Part shown: positions 63,583 to 64,000 of the stretch, in pieces
Layout of the letters: each line of letters starts with the position of its first letter
Numbering within the stretch: the first letter of the stretch is position 1
Origin: an uncultured Alphaproteobacteria bacterium
GTDB taxonomy: Bacteria > Pseudomonadota > Alphaproteobacteria > Rhizobiales > Rhizobiaceae
Direction of reading: 5' to 3'
NCBI GenBank assembly: GCA_929200315.1
Contig: CAKMZB010000003.1
Location: 254,761-318,760 of the forward strand
Length of the DNA: 64,000 nucleotides
Position numbers and translations under genes: made by a program
The notes under the pieces: generated by a model
What the model saw: only the letters and a program-made list of their open reading frames with translations
The model's database searches: none
Told to the model about the DNA's origin: nothing

Positions 63583-64000
63583 ATGGCAAATACCAACTTG
63601 CGCGCTCGCCTATTCCTGTCTTGCGCCGTGGCCACGCTCAGCATCGCCGCCCCGCTTCGCGCCGCAGCGGATGATTTCACCATCAACACGCCGGTGGTCA
63701 CCACCAATGGCGGCTTTGTGGTGGACGGGAATGATACGATCACGATCATTGACTCAGGCTCAATTACCCCACCAGCAGGCGATGCCGGCTTGCGTGCTAC
63801 AGGCACGAACAATGTTCTGGACAATCAAGGCGGGATAACCACGACGGGCGATAACACCTTTGGCATTAACGCTCGTGATGACAACACGATCACCAACTCT
63901 GGCAGCATCTCCACGATGGGCGATGGCGCCACTGGCATTCGCGCTGGCAACGGCAACGCGATCACCAATTCCGGCAGGGTGATCAGTGCACAGGCAGAGT
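63583..64000 (+). CDS. Autotransporter-like repeat protein, 3' end outside the window
   Basis: The first 139 codons are visible. A signal peptide (MANTNLRARLFLSCAVATLS, IAAPLRAAA) is followed by a passenger-like region built of roughly 20- to 25-residue units with N/D-x-x-ITNSGxIxT and G-x-FGINA or GIRAG turns (TGDNTFGINARDDNTITNSG, then a second copy). Such beta-helical repeats occur in type V autotransporters, which end in a C-terminal barrel not seen here. It is probably a surface-exposed adhesin-like protein. The upstream DNA is AT-richer than the gene. Confidence 0.75.
   Translation, partial: MANTNLRARLFLSCAVATLSIAAPLRAAADDFTINTPVVTTNGGFVVDGNDTITIIDSGSITPPAGDAGLRATGTNNVLDNQGGITTTGDNTFGINARDDNTITNSGSISTMGDGATGIRAGNGNAITNSGRVISAQAE

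Overview
The window looks like a chromosomal segment of an alphaproteobacterium, probably in or near the Hyphomicrobiales. By eye the G+C content is moderately high. The support is gene content and order: mtaB-ftsY directly after dapF, trmD followed by rplS, a hemD-mitofilin-hemY cluster, a DUF1674 (SdhAF4-like) gene, a YciB/IspZ gene close to acnA, and asd beside a leuC remnant. No rRNA, tRNA, CRISPR array, intact transposase or prophage was recognised.

Layout. 1-4.6 kb holds an edge-truncated P-loop ATPase, an acyl-CoA ligase, MgtC, a class II glutamine amidotransferase and a VIT-family transporter. 4.6-8.1 kb is a decay zone. It keeps an OhrR-type regulator, an intact RidA gene and a WYL regulator, but also holds broken pieces: a RidA C-terminal tail, two aconitase C-terminal tails, and remnants of a histidine phosphatase and a VOC (glyoxalase-like) protein. 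8.1-19 kb carries an adenylate/guanylate cyclase, acnA, yciB, a glutaredoxin-MauE fusion, an amino-acid ABC binding protein, an IorAB-type molybdenum hydroxylase with a divergent TetR regulator, and a DinB protein.

19-25 kb is isoprenoid and cell-wall housekeeping (ispG, an ispA-type prenyl synthase, mtgA, rpmF), interrupted at 20.4-23.1 kb by a small accessory island. The island has a convergent pair of genes whose proteins share an unusual NSRVN-x-x-S-x-DNS-x-NV motif, one with an AbiTii-like N-terminus, followed by a HigBA-type toxin-antitoxin pair. 25-33 kb is uptake and catabolism: an acyl-CoA synthetase, two amino-acid ABC permeases, a flavin reductase, a sugar-kinase tail remnant and a complete TRAP transporter. 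32.4-38 kb joins urate degradation (puuD, uraH) to the four-gene Anbu cluster (proteasome-like protease, transglutaminase, alpha-E, ATP-grasp).

38-50 kb is mainly translation, secretion and envelope genes (rplS, trmD, dapF, mtaB, ftsY, tesA, ybbA-ybbP) and acs. 50-56 kb carries small envelope and secreted proteins, a YcaQ-like protein, a tiny ORF with a near-ideal ribosome-binding site, a nuclease, an SdhAF4-like protein and rsmB. 56-64 kb has a heparinase-like gene, hemD-mitofilin-hemY, asd, a leuC tail remnant and the 5' end of an autotransporter-like repeat protein.

The most notable features are the AbiTii-like convergent pair, the repeated occurrence of C-terminal gene tails, a homopolymer-rich stretch inside the prenyl synthase gene, and the small ORF at 53.5 kb.
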